Origin: Bog-950 sp044228435
GTDB lineage: Bacteria > Bacteroidota > Bacteroidia > Chitinophagales > LD1
Reading direction: 5' to 3'
Length of the DNA stretch: 64,000 nucleotides
NCBI GenBank assembly: GCA_044228435.1
Contig: JBGAUW010000002.1
Coordinates: 124,001 to 188,000 of the forward strand
Positions within the stretch are counted from its first letter, which is position 1; each line of letters starts with the position of its first letter. Below the pieces are notes generated by a model, which was not told the DNA's origin, searched no databases, and saw only the letters and a program-made list of their open reading frames with translations. Positions 52,481 to 62,036 of this stretch are shown here, in pieces. The translations under genes were made by a program, and so were the position numbers.

Positions 52481-53029
52481 TCAATCTAAAATATCCTGGC
52501 AGTAAACCTTTGTACTATCCCACGAAACATAGAGGGTGCTAATATTTCTTTGGTCCTCGGAGCGCCACTCAAAAATTCTTGCGCTGTCGCCCTGCAGCAA
52601 ATCAGGTTGAAACCAATTTACATACGAACTGGTATCATCGCTATGTGTATGGGTTAGAAAATAAGGCTTAACAGTATAAGAGTGCCTTGCCAAAACCCGA
52701 CTAAGCTCTTTGGGGCAGGTTTCAAAATAAAGCCATATAGCATAATCTATTTTAGGGATAACCTGGTCTTGCTGGTTAATTACCTTTACGCAATCATATT
52801 CCGGTTTACCCAAAAGCGCTGTGTAAATTTGCATACCCGTGCGGGGCGTAAAAGCATGCTGCACTCTTACTATAACCTTATATATGGTATAGCCCCCGGT
52901 ACCTGCACAAAGCAGCACAACGGCCATAAGTGAGTATACAGAGGCTCTGTTGCGCTTTATAAGCGCATATATAATTGCAGTTGCAAGCAGCATACCGCAA
53001 ACCAATAAACCCGCTATAAGGGCCTTCAT
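52481..53029 (-). CDS. Two-helix membrane protein of unknown function
   Basis: A 182-residue protein with two N-terminal membrane helices (about 4-22 and 32-52) and a C-terminal extracytoplasmic or cytoplasmic alpha/beta domain with CVKVINQQDQVIPKIDYAIWLYF, FETCPKELSRVLARH, and THTHSDDTSSYVNWF. Family not recognised. It is convergent with the small membrane protein at 51990. Confidence 0.65.
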   Translation of the reverse strand: MKALIAGLLVCGMLLATAIIYALIKRNRASVYSLMAVVLLCAGTGGYTIYKVIVRVQHAFTPRTGMQIYTALLGKPEYDCVKVINQQDQVIPKIDYAIWLYFETCPKELSRVLARHSYTVKPYFLTHTHSDDTSSYVNWFQPDLLQGDSARIFEWRSEDQRNISTLYVSWDSTKVYCQDILD

Positions 53030-53065
53030 TTATCCAATGGTATTTTCTCTACAATATACACAAAA

Positions 53066-53092
53066 AAAGGGCTCCTTTTTGGGGAGCCCTTT
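53066..53092 (-). terminator. Terminator of the T9SS protein gene
   Basis: Stem aaagggctcc (53066-53075) pairs with ggagcccttt (53083-53092), loop ttttt-gg; A-run and T-run on both sides. Just downstream of the minus-strand gene at 53125. Confidence 0.85.
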
Positions 53093-53124
53093 TCTGTATT
53101 TTAAAGCTTGCGCTTTTACTAAGC

Positions 53125-55599
53125 TTACTTGCTTACAGTTAATTGCTTAACAGTAGCACCTTTATCGCTTTGAATTTTTACCAGGTATAAACCGTTAGAT
53201 ACCGAAGTAAGATCTAACTGAATGTTGGTAGTGCCTGCTTTGTAAGTAGTTGGGTTGATGATGGTTTCGCCCAATATGTTGTAAACAGTAACAGTAAGTT
53301 GAGGAGCATTAGCTGTTTTAACTAAAAGGGCCGCTTTACCGTTAGATGGGTTAGGGAATAAAGAAATTTCCTGATCTAACTCAATATCGTTAATACCGGT
53401 AGTAATAGCCGTTACTGAAACATCCTTACAAACCTTATTTGAAGTACCAAATGTGTTACCTACAGTAAGACATACGTTGTAGGTTTGTATAGCATTGTAA
53501 ACTTTTACAGTAGGTTGCTTAACGATTGAACCGCTGCCATCGCCAAACTCCCATTTCCAGTTAGAAGGGAAGTTGGTAGAAAGGTCGTTAAATAAAACAC
53601 GGTTACCACCTGCGCCGTTTGTATGGGTCCAGTTAAAATCTGCAACCGGAACATCGCCTACTATTACAGTACGAACAGCTGTATCGCTGTTACCTGCAGC
53701 ATCTGTAGCAATGTAAAGAACCTGGTAAATACCTACAACAGCAGTATCTGGGCTATTTACAATAACTACAGCTACGTTACCATCATTGCAATCAAATGCA
53801 GTAGCGCCGTCTTCGGTATAAGAAGTGTTTTTACGGATAGTAACAGTATCTAAACCATTTAAGGTAACTGTTGGAGGATCTAAAGGTAAATTGAAATCAG
53901 AAGCAGGGAAATCGATATTACCAATGTACCAGAAAGCGGCAGGCTGCTCGCTTGAACCAAGACCGTTAGCCGGATTATTGTTGTAATCGATTTGAGTGAA
54001 CACGGTAGGAACATTGTAAATGTTGCCTTTTTTAAGAGCTGTTACCGACACGGTAGGGAAAGTAACACCACTTCCCATTGCACCACCATCGTTTGCAATG
54101 GTTCTTCCGCCCCAAAGGGTATCGCCTTCACTAAAGTTATAGCGTGGGCTAATTTTTTCGCTTACAACATCAATTGCACGGCCGAAAAAGTTAGGTGCCG
54201 AGTTAGTAATATCCTGTGTAGTATCAACAATCTCAGTTTCTAACCAAAAGAAGAAAACTTTGTGTCCGTCTTCTGAACGGGAAACTAAAGGACGGTTATC
54301 CATAGTGGTAGCCGGGTTATCATTGGTAAACTCACCTCTAAAGGTACCAATTTCAGCTAAGTGTATACCTTTCCATCCACCGCAGTTTACAGCTGCAGAA
54401 TCAAAGGTAATATCCCACATATCATATCCTGCTGGTTCAATAGAGTATCCGCTTCCGTTACCCACAGTAGTAAGTAAGTGCGGGTTACCTTTTACGTCAA
54501 CAGTTAAATCAGCTTCAAATACAGTAGTAGGGTTTAAAGTAGAAGGGTCGCCGTTTAACCAGGTAGGGTTTAAGCTTTCTACTACACCGGCAAGGCTGTT
54601 CAAATCAACTTCAATAGGGCCTGTCCAGTTAGCACCAAAATCTACAGTTTTCCAAAAAATAGGATTGTAAACGCTATCCTGATCAGGAGTGATATCGCCA
54701 AGAACCGAAATCCATCCGTACTGTCCGGTTGGGTCGAAGGCGATGTTGTGCGATGTAGCAACAGATGCCAAAGCATTTGTTCCCTGAACCTTTACAAAAG
54801 TTTGAAGAATGTTAGTGCTGGTCCAGTCAACGTTTTTGGTTGTATTATTCCAAACACCTTTTTGCACGTTAAAGCCCGTTGTAAGGCCGCTGGTGGTAAA
54901 GTTACCTGCATATAAGGTATTCAAATTCCAAAATACGCCCGGTGCACCGTGGCATAAGCCGGTAGCTACTTCTACTGCCTTATTGTTAACAACATCAATG
55001 CTAACGTTAAAGGTAGCTGTATCGCCGCTTAGTTTACCTCTGCCGCGCATTTGGCCGCTCCAGGTAGTGTTATCGTGCCAGGTACCGCTGTAAATAAGGT
55101 AAGCGCTGTCGGCAATTGTATTTCCGGCAGGGTTATAAATTAACGCCTGAGGGAAACGGCCGTTTACGTTTACGTTATCGATAGTTTCATCGTTGGTTAT
55201 TGGGCCAATATCCGGTGTCCAGGTATTTCCAAGGTCTTTAGAAATATCAAAACGGTATTGGGCAACGTTTGTTCCTAAAGTTAAATCCGGGTCGTTACGG
55301 TGTATAAAAGTAATTGTATTTAATGAGTCATTTACGTCTATCTGGTTGCAGTTAGGATCTAAAATGCTAAGCAGGTTACCCGCGCTACCAATGCGTTGCG
55401 AATTAAGCACAGGGCCTAAAGAGCGCGAACCGCTACGGTGCTGGTGCTTAGGTGGAGTAACAAGATGCACGTTGCTTTGCACCATTGGTTTTTCTACCGA
55501 CCTGTTTGCAAATTTGTTATCGTGGTAAACCGACAACTGCTGGGCATTTGCTAACATTCCCGAGGCCAATAGCGATAAAAAGAGTAAATAATTTCTCAT
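53125..55599 (-). CDS. Large T9SS-secreted protein with DUF5011-like and PKD domains
   Basis: An 824-residue exported protein: signal peptide (cut after ANAQ, about 20); a long N-terminal domain (about 60-560) with sialidase/propeller-like strands (DPDLTLGTNVAQYRFDISKD, HNIAFDPTGQYGWISVLGD, FWKTVDFGANWTGPIEV); an Ig-like DUF5011-type module (TVTLNGLDTVTIRKNTSYTE, about 575-655); a PKD domain (NWKWEFGDGSG, about 660-740); and a T9SS type A sorting domain (SLFPNPSNGKAALLV to KQLTVSK). Surface or extracellular; ligand unknown. Confidence 0.88.
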   Translation of the reverse strand: MRNYLLFLSLLASGMLANAQQLSVYHDNKFANRSVEKPMVQSNVHLVTPPKHQHRSGSRSLGPVLNSQRIGSAGNLLSILDPNCNQIDVNDSLNTITFIHRNDPDLTLGTNVAQYRFDISKDLGNTWTPDIGPITNDETIDNVNVNGRFPQALIYNPAGNTIADSAYLIYSGTWHDNTTWSGQMRGRGKLSGDTATFNVSIDVVNNKAVEVATGLCHGAPGVFWNLNTLYAGNFTTSGLTTGFNVQKGVWNNTTKNVDWTSTNILQTFVKVQGTNALASVATSHNIAFDPTGQYGWISVLGDITPDQDSVYNPIFWKTVDFGANWTGPIEVDLNSLAGVVESLNPTWLNGDPSTLNPTTVFEADLTVDVKGNPHLLTTVGNGSGYSIEPAGYDMWDITFDSAAVNCGGWKGIHLAEIGTFRGEFTNDNPATTMDNRPLVSRSEDGHKVFFFWLETEIVDTTQDITNSAPNFFGRAIDVVSEKISPRYNFSEGDTLWGGRTIANDGGAMGSGVTFPTVSVTALKKGNIYNVPTVFTQIDYNNNPANGLGSSEQPAAFWYIGNIDFPASDFNLPLDPPTVTLNGLDTVTIRKNTSYTEDGATAFDCNDGNVAVVIVNSPDTAVVGIYQVLYIATDAAGNSDTAVRTVIVGDVPVADFNWTHTNGAGGNRVLFNDLSTNFPSNWKWEFGDGSGSIVKQPTVKVYNAIQTYNVCLTVGNTFGTSNKVCKDVSVTAITTGINDIELDQEISLFPNPSNGKAALLVKTANAPQLTVTVYNILGETIINPTTYKAGTTNIQLDLTSVSNGLYLVKIQSDKGATVKQLTVSK

Positions 55600-55644
55600 T
55601 TTGATTACTAGGTTTTAATTTGAATATATATAATAATAGGGGGC

Positions 55645-55652
55645 CAAAGCTA
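55645..55652 (-). promoter_or_regulatory. Probable -7 promoter box (minus strand)
   Basis: On the minus strand the bases read TAGCTTTG, matching TAnnTTTG, 46 bases upstream of the T9SS protein start. Confidence 0.45.
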
Positions 55653-55688
55653 ACCGATTTTTCGATTTGGCATTAAGCTTAGGTTATT

Positions 55689-56174
55689 TTATTTGTCACA
55701 GATTTGTAATTTTCTCGTATTTACCAGCGAGTCGATACTATTCTCTATATAAGTTAACATTTCGGGGCTTTTAAAGCGTTTATCGGTAACCGTTTTTTGC
55801 CTGCCATTTTTGTTATAAAAAACAATGCAGCTTGGTAAATCGGTGGGTGTTTGAACCCCAACCGGGTAACTATCGGCCAGACCAAAAAAATTGATTTGTT
55901 TAAACTTTTCTTCTATAGCCGCTATTTCGGGTTTGGTTAAAACGCTATAAAAGCAACCTACTGTATCGGTAAACTGTTCGGCATTGTAAATCAACAAGCC
56001 ATTTTGGTATAGCCTTATTTGGTAAATAGGGCACCTGCCAAAGCAGGCCGTGCGCTCCATACTCAGTATAAGCCGCCCGTTTTTTTCAGGGTTTTTACTA
56101 TCTGGTTTCTGTGCTTTGCAGCCGCATAAAAAGTAAACCAAAAACAAAACAAGCAGCCGTAGGTTCATTTTCAA
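55689..56174 (-). CDS. DUF6438-like lipoprotein
   Basis: A 161-residue lipoprotein with lipobox LCGC (Cys18/19). The mature part carries the family mark MERTACFGRCPIYQIRLYQNG, with two cysteines, then KFKQINFFGLADSY. This fits DUF6438, a family of unknown role. It lies two bases downstream of yidC, so the two are cotranscribed; whether it is needed for envelope biogenesis is open. Confidence 0.8.
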   Translation of the reverse strand: MKMNLRLLVLFLVYFLCGCKAQKPDSKNPEKNGRLILSMERTACFGRCPIYQIRLYQNGLLIYNAEQFTDTVGCFYSVLTKPEIAAIEEKFKQINFFGLADSYPVGVQTPTDLPSCIVFYNKNGRQKTVTDKRFKSPEMLTYIENSIDSLVNTRKLQICDK

Positions 56175-56176
56175 TC

Positions 56177-58102
56177 TTAGCCTTTTTTAGGGTTTGTGCG
56201 CTGCTGCTGTTGTTGCTGTGCCTGTTTTTGCATATCGGCCAGTTTTTTCTGCCAGCCCGATGGCTGTTTAGGGTTCTTTTTATTATCCTCTATTTGCTTA
56301 CGTAGCTTCTCATCGTTAATAAAGAACTTTTGGATAATCCACTGGTGCAACATACCTAACAGGTTTTGTAGCAGGTAATAATAGGTTAAAGCCGCAGGGA
56401 AGCTGTTAAACATAAACATTAGCAACAAAGGCATAAAGTATGGCATATACTTCATACCGGGTTGCTGGTTGGTCATGCTGTTCATTTGGTTGTTCATTAC
56501 CGCCTGGCCTATTGATGTAATGGTCATTAAAATGGTAAACAAGCTTATGTGCGTAATACCGAAAGGCAGCGCTGTTGCAAACGTTACAATGGCATCGTAG
56601 CTACTTAAATCGGTGGCCCACAAAAATGGCTGCTGGCGCAACTCAATAGATGCCGGGAAGAAATAATACATGGCCATTAATATCGGCATTTGTATTAGCA
56701 GCGGCAGGCATCCGCCAAAAGGGCTTACCCCCGCCCGCTGGTAAAGCTTCATTTGTTCCGAACCTATGCGGGCCTGGTCTTCGCCGTATTTTTCTTTTAA
56801 CGCCGCTAATTCAGGCGCCAGTATCTTCATCTTAGCAGCACTCTCTATCGATTTAGCGGTAAGCGGGTGCAGCACTATTTTTAGCATAAGGGTTAACAGC
56901 AAAATGATAATACCGTAGTTTATATGCACGCTATCAAACCAGCTAAACACCCAAATAATAACGCGGGTTATATAGGTTATCCAGCTAAACATAAAAAAGT
57001 CGGGGCCCAGCTTAATAATACTCTCATTATCTTTATCTAAACCGGCGAGTGTATTGAAGTGGTTAGGCCCTATATAATACTGAAAAGCATAGTGATTTTG
57101 TGCTGCATTGGTATAAGGCAGCGTTACCATGGCATTATACTTCTTTACATAATTTAAATCGGTTTTAACGTAGTGCGATTTAAGGCTACCATTTTTAAAC
57201 TCACCCTTGCTAAACAACGTTGTGGTAAAAAATTGCTGTTTAAACGATATCCAGTCCAGCGGTGCGCTAAAATCCAGCTTATCATCTTCATTATCTTCGC
57301 TTAAGTGGGCCACTTCTTTATCGCCCTGCGCATAGCGGAAGTAAAGGGCGCTATAGCGCCTTTCCAATTCAAGGTTATGCTCTACAGGGGTTAAGGTGTT
57401 CTGCCAATTTGCGCTAATAAAAGTGTTATTGGTAGGTATAACCGTGTTAAGGCCTTCGGTGTTCACCTCATAATCAAACAAATACGAACCACCCTTAAGG
57501 GTATACTTTTGCTCAAAATATTTGCCGGCACCCGCATTAAGGCGCAACGCAAACGATTTAGTAGCCGAATCGCCTGTAATTACAAAAGGCTCGCCTACCG
57601 GTTCAAAGTAAAAATCTTTAGTATCAACTGAGCGGTTGTTATCTATAAAAAACTGGTAGCTAAGGCTATTGGTTTTATCTGTAAACAGCACCAAAGGCTT
57701 CTTATCCCAGGTTTTATATTTTTTAAGCTCTACACTTTTTATTTGCCCGCCCTTGCTGCTCAATGCAATTTTAAGCACATCGTTTTCAATAGTAAAAGTT
57801 TGCTCTTGCCCGGTAGCGGCGTTGGCAAATGCACCGTATTGCGATTGCAGGCCTGCCGAGTCGGCCGCTGCGCGGGTGCTATCCACTACAATTTGCGAGG
57901 CTACACCGCCGGTAGTATCGGTGCTGGCCACAGGTATTGGCCGGTTGGCTTTAGCCAACTTAATGGAATCTTGCCGGGCTATTTGTGCAATTTCTTGTTT
58001 TTTCTTCTGGTCTTCGGCTACCTTTTTGTTTTGGTAGAAGAAAAAACCTACCATAAGTGCCGCAATTAAAATCCAGCCAACGAGGGTTTCTTTGTTTTTC
58101 AT
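56177..58102 (-). CDS. yidC: Membrane protein insertase YidC
   Basis: A 641-residue Sec-associated insertase of the gram-negative YidC type: N-terminal membrane helix (residues 7-23), a large periplasmic beta-supersandwich domain (about 80-370), and the conserved insertase core with five helices (PLTAKSIESAAKMKILAPELAALKEKYG; GVSPFGGCLPLLIQMPILMAMYY; NPKQPSGWQKKLADMQ tail). The Gln-rich, basic end (QAQQQQQQRTNPKKG) is disordered and may bind ribosomes. It inserts inner-membrane proteins with or without SecYEG and SecDF. A -7 box is seen upstream. Confidence 0.96.
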   Translation of the reverse strand: MKNKETLVGWILIAALMVGFFFYQNKKVAEDQKKKQEIAQIARQDSIKLAKANRPIPVASTDTTGGVASQIVVDSTRAAADSAGLQSQYGAFANAATGQEQTFTIENDVLKIALSSKGGQIKSVELKKYKTWDKKPLVLFTDKTNSLSYQFFIDNNRSVDTKDFYFEPVGEPFVITGDSATKSFALRLNAGAGKYFEQKYTLKGGSYLFDYEVNTEGLNTVIPTNNTFISANWQNTLTPVEHNLELERRYSALYFRYAQGDKEVAHLSEDNEDDKLDFSAPLDWISFKQQFFTTTLFSKGEFKNGSLKSHYVKTDLNYVKKYNAMVTLPYTNAAQNHYAFQYYIGPNHFNTLAGLDKDNESIIKLGPDFFMFSWITYITRVIIWVFSWFDSVHINYGIIILLLTLMLKIVLHPLTAKSIESAAKMKILAPELAALKEKYGEDQARIGSEQMKLYQRAGVSPFGGCLPLLIQMPILMAMYYFFPASIELRQQPFLWATDLSSYDAIVTFATALPFGITHISLFTILMTITSIGQAVMNNQMNSMTNQQPGMKYMPYFMPLLLMFMFNSFPAALTYYYLLQNLLGMLHQWIIQKFFINDEKLRKQIEDNKKNPKQPSGWQKKLADMQKQAQQQQQQRTNPKKG

Positions 58103-58189
58103 TTTGAAAGTTGTGGGGTTTAATGCCTGCCGAACCTAAACGTTTTTTAAGCCCGGCCCTTTACGCTAACCCCTTATTTAAAAAGCGCG

Positions 58190-58197
58190 CAAATATA
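58190..58197 (-). promoter_or_regulatory. Probable -7 promoter box for yidC
   Basis: On the minus strand the bases read TATATTTG, matching TAnnTTTG, 88 bases upstream of the yidC start. The remaining gap 58103-58412 contains only this and the divergent promoter, no gene. Confidence 0.45.
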
Positions 58198-58372
58198 GCA
58201 AACCGAATGATGGACGAAAGGGGTGTAAATTTATTGTTGCCCGCCCACATACCACAATTTGTAAAAACAGCGTTAATACCTACACACAAACTAAGATTTG
58301 TATTATTAAGCATTTAAAAATCAATTATTTACAAGTATTTTTAGCAGAAGCTAAAAAACGCTTGACAGAACG

Positions 58373-58380
58373 TACCTTTG
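58373..58380 (+). promoter_or_regulatory. Probable -7 promoter box for the adhesin gene
   Basis: TACCTTTG matches TAnnTTTG fully, 33 bases before the ATG at 58413; a TTGACA is only 6 bases upstream of it, too near to be its -33 partner. Confidence 0.5.
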
Positions 58381-58412
58381 CCATTAATTTATAGGGTATA
58401 ACGCGCAGGATT

Positions 58413-61400
58413 ATGAAAAAGCTATTCTACATCACCCTATCTATTTTGGCAATTGCCAATACTTCTTTTGGGCAACTGGTTGCAACTACTAACAGCAACG
58501 CCACCCAATTAGCACAAGCTTTATCAGGCACCGGCGTTCGCATTTCTAACGTAACTTTTACAGGCCCTAACGGCAGCGCAGGCACATTTAATGCTACCAA
58601 CAGCACCCTGGGTATGGCTAACGGTATAATGCTTACTACCGGTACCGTTGCTTATGCACAAGGCCCAAACAACCACAATGCCCAAGGCTACGACCACCTT
58701 GCTGCCGGCAACTCTTTATTAAATGGCCTGGCCAATGAGTATACCTACGATGCCTGCGTGCTTGAATTTGACATGAACATACTTAGCGACAGTGTTGAGT
58801 TTAGATATATTTTTGGTTCAGAAGAATATCCGGAGTGGGTTACTTCATCTTATAACGATGCTTTCGCCTTTTTCATTAGCGGCCCGGGCATTAACGGACA
58901 AGAAAACATGGCTTTAGTTCCGGGCACTACCGATCCGGTAACTATCCACAATATTAACGCTACTAAAAACCCTCAGTACTACCACGCTAACGGCGATGGC
59001 TATTCTGCACCTTACAACACTTCGGGTATCTATTTACAATATGATGGTTTAACTACGGTACTTACCGCAAAAAAGAAAGGCCTTCAACCTTGCAACACTT
59101 ACCACCTTAAATTAATGATTGCCGATGCAGCTGATGGCATTTACGATTCAGGCGTGTTTTTAGAAGCCAACAGCTTAACTTCTAACTTTGTAAGCATCGA
59201 TGACTCGGCTAACACAGGGATACCTAATGCTCCTTATGCAACAGAAGGTTGCAGCAACACTACTGTTCGTTTCAGATTACAAAATGCAGTATCGCAGCCA
59301 ACCGTTGTACACTATACAATTGGTGGCAATGCTATTAATGGTGTTGATTATACCGCTATTGCTGATAGCGTAATAATACCTGCAGGAAGCACATCGGCCG
59401 CTATTACCATTGCCCCTATTAATGATGGTATTGCAGAAAACCTTGAGTTGGTTAAAATAAAACTTGCAGCGGGCTGCAATAATCAGGCTTACGATAGCAT
59501 TATGGTAATTATAAGCGATTCGGCCAACCTTACACTTAGCGCAGGTGCCGACCAAACCATTTGCGCAGGCGACCAGGTAACTTTAAACGCTACCGGTGCA
59601 GGGTTCATTAACTGGACCGCTGCAAATGCTTTAAACATTACCTCTTCTACGTCAGCTATAGCTACCCCAGCCACTACTACTACTTATAAAGTAACTTCAC
59701 AGGTTGGTGCTTGCACCCTTCAGGATTTTGTAACTGTAAATGTAACCAGCGCGCCTTTTAGCGTAAATGCAGGAACTGATATTACTGCCTGCGCAGGTGC
59801 AACAGCGCAGCTAAACGCTACTGTAAACGGTAGCCCTATAAATGGTAACGGCTTTACTTATAGCTGGACCGGTGCCGGCTTAAGCGCTACCAACGTAGCT
59901 AACCCTACCGTACAAGCTACAAGCAGTGCTAACTACATTGTGCAGGTAGCAAGCGGTAACTGCCGCGCTACCGATACTGTTGCAGTAAACTTAGGCAACG
60001 GCAACATAAGCGCATTGGCTACCTCAACTGCCGAAACCTGCCATGGCTACAATAACGGCACTGCAACTGTAACTGCAAATGGTGGTTCCTCTTTTATTTA
60101 CCGTTGGAGCAACAATGCTACCACTCAGAATGTAACCGGCCTTGCAGGTGGCAGCTACCAGGTAACTGTAACCAATAACTCGGGCTGCACAGCAAGCGCT
60201 GCCATCAGCGTAGCTTCTACCAACCCAATTTACTTTAGCACCCCGGCTATTAGCCCTGTAAAATGTAACGGCGGCGCCGATGGCCTTGCAAATATTACAG
60301 CTGCAGGTGGTAACGGCAACTTTACCTATATGTGGAACAACGGCAGCAACAGCGCTACCACTACTAACCTTGAGGCTAACAAAGCTTACACTATTTCGGC
60401 TACCGATGCTAACGGTTGTGTTGCTGATACAACAATTATGTTGGCTGCACCAGCTCAATTTACGGCCAGCATAGCTGCTACTAATGTAAGCTGCGGTTTA
60501 GGCGGAGCCGGTAACACCATTACCGTTAATGCCGGTAAAGATGGCGCTGTTACTGCAAACGCTATAGGAGGAAAGGCCCCTTACTCGTACCGTTGGAACA
60601 CAGCAACTGCCGACGTAACTGCCACTATTGCTAACTTAACTGCAGGCACTTACCAGGTTACTATAGCCGATGCCAACAACTGCACCGCAGTAGGCACTGC
60701 CAACCTTACACAGCCAGAGGCCATGAGCATTACAGCAGCATCGTTAGCGCCAACCTGCGGCAACAGTGCAAACGGTACTATTACCGCTAACTGCACCGGT
60801 GGTACAGGTACTCATAACTTCTCTTTAACCTTTAACAACACTATATTACAAGCTAACAACAGCGGCGCTTTTTACAACCTTGCTGCCGGCGATTATGTTA
60901 TAAGCGTAAGCGACGAAAACAACTGTGTAAAAACTGCCAACCTTAACCTGGCTACTGCTACTGCCGACGCATTTACCATCAACACCACACCGGTATCTTG
61001 CAATGGCGCGGCCAACGGTTCTATAACAATTATACCGGTTAACGTATTAAACCAACCTTACCAGTATGCTTTAAACAACGGCACTGCCCAGGATTTAAAC
61101 GAATTTTACAACGTTGCAGGCGGTGCACAGCACTTACACATTACCAGCAACAACGGCTGTGTAACCGATACCACTGTGGTAATAGCTGAACCAGTTGCTG
61201 CAGTATTGGAAATTGTACCAAGCAGCACTGTAGTTGAATTGGGCGGAACTGTGGAATTGAATACTACCTTCTCTTCGTTCAATACAGATTCTGCTGTAAC
61301 GTATAGCTGGGCACCGGGCGAAGGTTTAACTTGCGTTGACTGTGCTAACCCGGTAGTAAATTCGTACAGCCAATCAAATGAGTATACCCTTACAGTTACC

Positions 61401-61730
61401 TATAACGGAAACTGCAAGGCAGTAGCAAGCACTAAGGTAGAGGTAACAGGCAACAACGTTGCACCATTTGTACCAAATGCATTTACACCTAATGGTGATG
61501 GAATGAATGATGTGTTTATGGTTTTCGGCGAAGGTATTAGCAAGGTTAACATGCAAATATTCAACCGTTGGGGAGAGAAAGTGTTCGAATCTGCTAGCCA
61601 AACTAATGGCTGGGATGGAACTTATAAAGGCCAGTTACAAAACACAGGTGTGTTTGTTTATCAAATCACTGCCGTTTATTTGGATGGCCGTACTGTGGAT
61701 ACTAACGGTACTATTACTTTGTTACGTTAG
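58413..61730 (+). CDS. Large SprB-repeat adhesin with T9SS type B sorting domain
   Basis: A 1105-residue exported protein. Signal peptide (to about FGQ, residue 21), a choice-of-anchor L domain (about 22-255; SEEYPEWV), a Calx-beta-like domain (about 270-355), PKD-like Ig modules (about 365-535), about four to five SprB-type repeats (540-935; TCHGYNNGTATVTANGG, VKCNGGADGLANITAAGG, VSCNGAANGSIT), then the type B sorting domain from FVPNAFTPNGDGMNDVF to the terminal LLR. SprB-like proteins are moved along the surface by gliding machinery and mediate adhesion; here motility cannot be judged from the window. No stop or break seen. Confidence 0.92.
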   Translation: MKKLFYITLSILAIANTSFGQLVATTNSNATQLAQALSGTGVRISNVTFTGPNGSAGTFNATNSTLGMANGIMLTTGTVAYAQGPNNHNAQGYDHLAAGNSLLNGLANEYTYDACVLEFDMNILSDSVEFRYIFGSEEYPEWVTSSYNDAFAFFISGPGINGQENMALVPGTTDPVTIHNINATKNPQYYHANGDGYSAPYNTSGIYLQYDGLTTVLTAKKKGLQPCNTYHLKLMIADAADGIYDSGVFLEANSLTSNFVSIDDSANTGIPNAPYATEGCSNTTVRFRLQNAVSQPTVVHYTIGGNAINGVDYTAIADSVIIPAGSTSAAITIAPINDGIAENLELVKIKLAAGCNNQAYDSIMVIISDSANLTLSAGADQTICAGDQVTLNATGAGFINWTAANALNITSSTSAIATPATTTTYKVTSQVGACTLQDFVTVNVTSAPFSVNAGTDITACAGATAQLNATVNGSPINGNGFTYSWTGAGLSATNVANPTVQATSSANYIVQVASGNCRATDTVAVNLGNGNISALATSTAETCHGYNNGTATVTANGGSSFIYRWSNNATTQNVTGLAGGSYQVTVTNNSGCTASAAISVASTNPIYFSTPAISPVKCNGGADGLANITAAGGNGNFTYMWNNGSNSATTTNLEANKAYTISATDANGCVADTTIMLAAPAQFTASIAATNVSCGLGGAGNTITVNAGKDGAVTANAIGGKAPYSYRWNTATADVTATIANLTAGTYQVTIADANNCTAVGTANLTQPEAMSITAASLAPTCGNSANGTITANCTGGTGTHNFSLTFNNTILQANNSGAFYNLAAGDYVISVSDENNCVKTANLNLATATADAFTINTTPVSCNGAANGSITIIPVNVLNQPYQYALNNGTAQDLNEFYNVAGGAQHLHITSNNGCVTDTTVVIAEPVAAVLEIVPSSTVVELGGTVELNTTFSSFNTDSAVTYSWAPGEGLTCVDCANPVVNSYSQSNEYTLTVTYNGNCKAVASTKVEVTGNNVAPFVPNAFTPNGDGMNDVFMVFGEGISKVNMQIFNRWGEKVFESASQTNGWDGTYKGQLQNTGVFVYQITAVYLDGRTVDTNGTITLLR

Positions 61731-61761
61731 TCTTTATACGTTTCCTTTCTTTATTATACGG

Positions 61762-61800
61762 CGGGTGCTACAAATTGTTTCAATTTTAGCACCCGTTTTC
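61762..61800 (+). terminator. Terminator after the adhesin gene
   Basis: Stem cgggtgcta (61762-61770) pairs with tagcacccg (61787-61795), followed by ttttctttttta. The gap from 61807 to 62036 shows nothing I can support. Confidence 0.8.
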
Positions 61801-62036
61801 TTTTTTATTTTATTCGGGGTGCTTAATTCTTTAAGCCGTTTTTTTGCACTTTAAATAAGGAACATTTGTAGGGCGTTTTGTGCGTTGCGCCATATACTTA
61901 ATTATACGCCGGGCAGGGTTAAAAGGTTACAGTGTTTCGCAAAAAAATTACAGATAAAACCAACCCTTAAAAGGAGCCATTTATTTCCTCCTTTTTATCC
62001 CATCCCTTTCCTTATTTTCGCGGCTTATTCCAACCT

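Noticed and set aside
54260..54670. 136-codon plus-strand frame opposite the PKD protein gene
   Set aside because: Antisense shadow of an 824-residue gene with clear domains.
58111..58317. 68-codon frame upstream of the adhesin gene
   Set aside because: It runs through the yidC promoter region; the translation is basic and without domain; treated as non-coding.
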